Assembly: GCA_016872155.1 (NCBI GenBank)
Contig: VHBB01000002.1
Location: forward strand, 144,909 to 208,908
Source of the DNA: Sphingomonadales bacterium
Lineage (GTDB): Bacteria > Bacteroidota > Bacteroidia > Chitinophagales > Chitinophagaceae
Length of the DNA stretch: 64,000 bases
Reading direction: 5' to 3'
Shown here: positions 63,200-64,000 of the stretch, in pieces
Numbering within the stretch: the first letter of the stretch is position 1
How the letters are laid out: each line of letters starts with the position of its first letter
Made by a program: the position numbers and the translations under genes
The notes under the pieces: generated by a model
What the model saw: the letters and a program-made list of their open reading frames with translations, nothing else
The model's database searches: none
What the model was told of the DNA's origin: nothing

Positions 63200-64000
63200 A
63201 TGCCCAAACAACAACTTGTATTTACAGAAGAGTTTTGCCAGCCCGAGCTGCTCTTTCCGTTCACGCTGTGTCGCTCGATACAAGATACAAGGGTGGGTAT
63301 TTTGACCATTCGGGAGAAGTGGGAAAAAATGCTGGGCATTCCTTCTGTCGATAAACGGCAAAATAATTACAAAGACAGTGAATGCCATGTAGACTTCGAT
63401 CAGTTGCGCTCGGGTGATAGTTGGTGGTTATTACATGGAAATACACTTCCCACCGCCTCGCTATGCAAAGCGGTCAAGTTATTGCAAAATGGCGATTGTC
63501 TGCTCGACAGTAACGGCAGTGCCATTGCATACAGGGTCTCAAAAAAACAAGTGATTGGGGCCCATAAGGTAAAGATGTTGCGCAGCATTGTCTACAAGCA
63601 AACAGTAAATACGCTCGTCTATCCCTGGGATATTCTTCGTCTCAATGAATGGGCATTGCAAGAAGATTTTAAACTGCTAACAGCCGGGCGAAAATCGGCT
63701 CCCATTCCTGCCGGAACGCGTGTTAGCGGCCGAGGCCAACTCTTTATAGAGAAGGGGGCCACGCTATGCCATGCCACGATCAATGCAACGGAGGGCCCTG
63801 TTTATATTGATAAAGGAGCAACACTTATGGAGGGCACCCTGGTACGGGGTCCTGTTTCTATTGGTAAAGGGGCCTGTGTTAAGATGGGTACCCGTCTCTA
63901 TGGCGCCACCACGGTGGGTCCTTATTGTACGGTCGGCGGAGAGATCAAGCATAGTATTCTTTTGGGGTTTAGCAATAAGGCACATGATGGCTATCTCGGA
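63200..64000 (+). CDS. GlmU-like putative sugar nucleotidyltransferase, 3' end outside window
   Basis: An open frame from ATG 63200 to the window edge (267 codons). The N-terminal ~150 residues (LFPFTLCRSIQDTRVGILTIREKWE) match the divergent nucleotidyltransferase-like domain of Bacteroidota GlmU-type proteins, including LFPFT and an IREKW motif. From ~175 on, hexapeptide repeats of a left-handed beta-helix appear (LFIEKGATLCHATI, VYIDKGATLMEGTL, VSIGKGACVKMG). Homologues are annotated as putative sugar nucleotidyltransferases; activity is unproven. Confidence 0.85.
   Translation, partial: MPKQQLVFTEEFCQPELLFPFTLCRSIQDTRVGILTIREKWEKMLGIPSVDKRQNNYKDSECHVDFDQLRSGDSWWLLHGNTLPTASLCKAVKLLQNGDCLLDSNGSAIAYRVSKKQVIGAHKVKMLRSIVYKQTVNTLVYPWDILRLNEWALQEDFKLLTAGRKSAPIPAGTRVSGRGQLFIEKGATLCHATINATEGPVYIDKGATLMEGTLVRGPVSIGKGACVKMGTRLYGATTVGPYCTVGGEIKHSILLGFSNKAHDGYLG

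Overview
The window comes from a chromosome of the phylum Bacteroidota. Four signs support this: a recurrent promoter element TAnnTTTG (or TAnnTTCG) in front of genes and tRNAs; type IX secretion (T9SS) C-terminal sorting domains on two large secreted proteins; futalosine-route menaquinone genes (mqnA, mqnE); and a PUR-family DUF3276 protein, with few visible Shine-Dalgarno sequences. The gene repertoire suggests the Chitinophagaceae or a close relative, but this is inference. Most of the window is dense housekeeping sequence with short gaps. No integrase, transposase, CRISPR array, rRNA or replication origin was seen.

Layout. 1-10 kb: the end of a large outer-membrane-type protein, valS, clpS, two convergent tRNA-Val genes, mtaB, a PlsC-type acyltransferase and priA. 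10-19.4 kb is the accessory-looking part: a T9SS subtilase, the remnant of a secreted-protein gene, a lipoprotein of unknown family carrying a 12-G tract, a small lipoprotein, a DCC-family protein, a Crp/Fnr-type regulator and an S74 (endosialidase chaperone) protein. Three FNR-like palindromes lie in this block. 19.4-28.5 kb: tRNA-Leu, hscB, a saccharopine-dehydrogenase-like enzyme, the likely operon ABC permease-tsaD-trmN6, prfC, purB and mqnA. 28.5-36 kb: a surface-glycan cluster (FkbM methyltransferase, three glycosyltransferases, a short SDR epimerase, a YfhO-like membrane protein), partly AT-rich. 36-48 kb: a queuosine-precursor transporter, the overlapping operon nucleoside phosphorylase-dapF-Nudix, tRNA-Cys, an FKBP lipoprotein, serine deaminase, mqnE, a nucleoside transporter, thioredoxin and dnaE. 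48-64 kb: an NlpC/P60 lipoprotein, a flippase, an M1 peptidase, an exported MsrA, tRNA-Ser, an ABC exporter, the DUF3276 protein, a large T9SS protein with GEVED and P-domain-like parts, pgi, threonine aldolase, YajQ, ribosomal protein L31 type B, and the start of a GlmU-like left-handed beta-helix protein.

How the genes work together. TsaD, MtaB and TrmN6 all modify adenosine 37 of tRNAs, and five tRNA genes are nearby. MqnA and MqnE catalyse two steps of one menaquinone route. The glycan genes, flippase, YfhO protein and end-of-window nucleotidyltransferase-like protein fit envelope polysaccharide synthesis. The most unusual signals are the near-identical FNR-like palindromes around the Crp/Fnr gene; the in-frame 12-G tract, whose loss of one G would create an immediate stop; a recurrent 4-6 nt spacing between the promoter element and the start codon that predicts leaderless mRNAs; and two palindrome-rich blocks beside tRNA genes that share a 12-mer.
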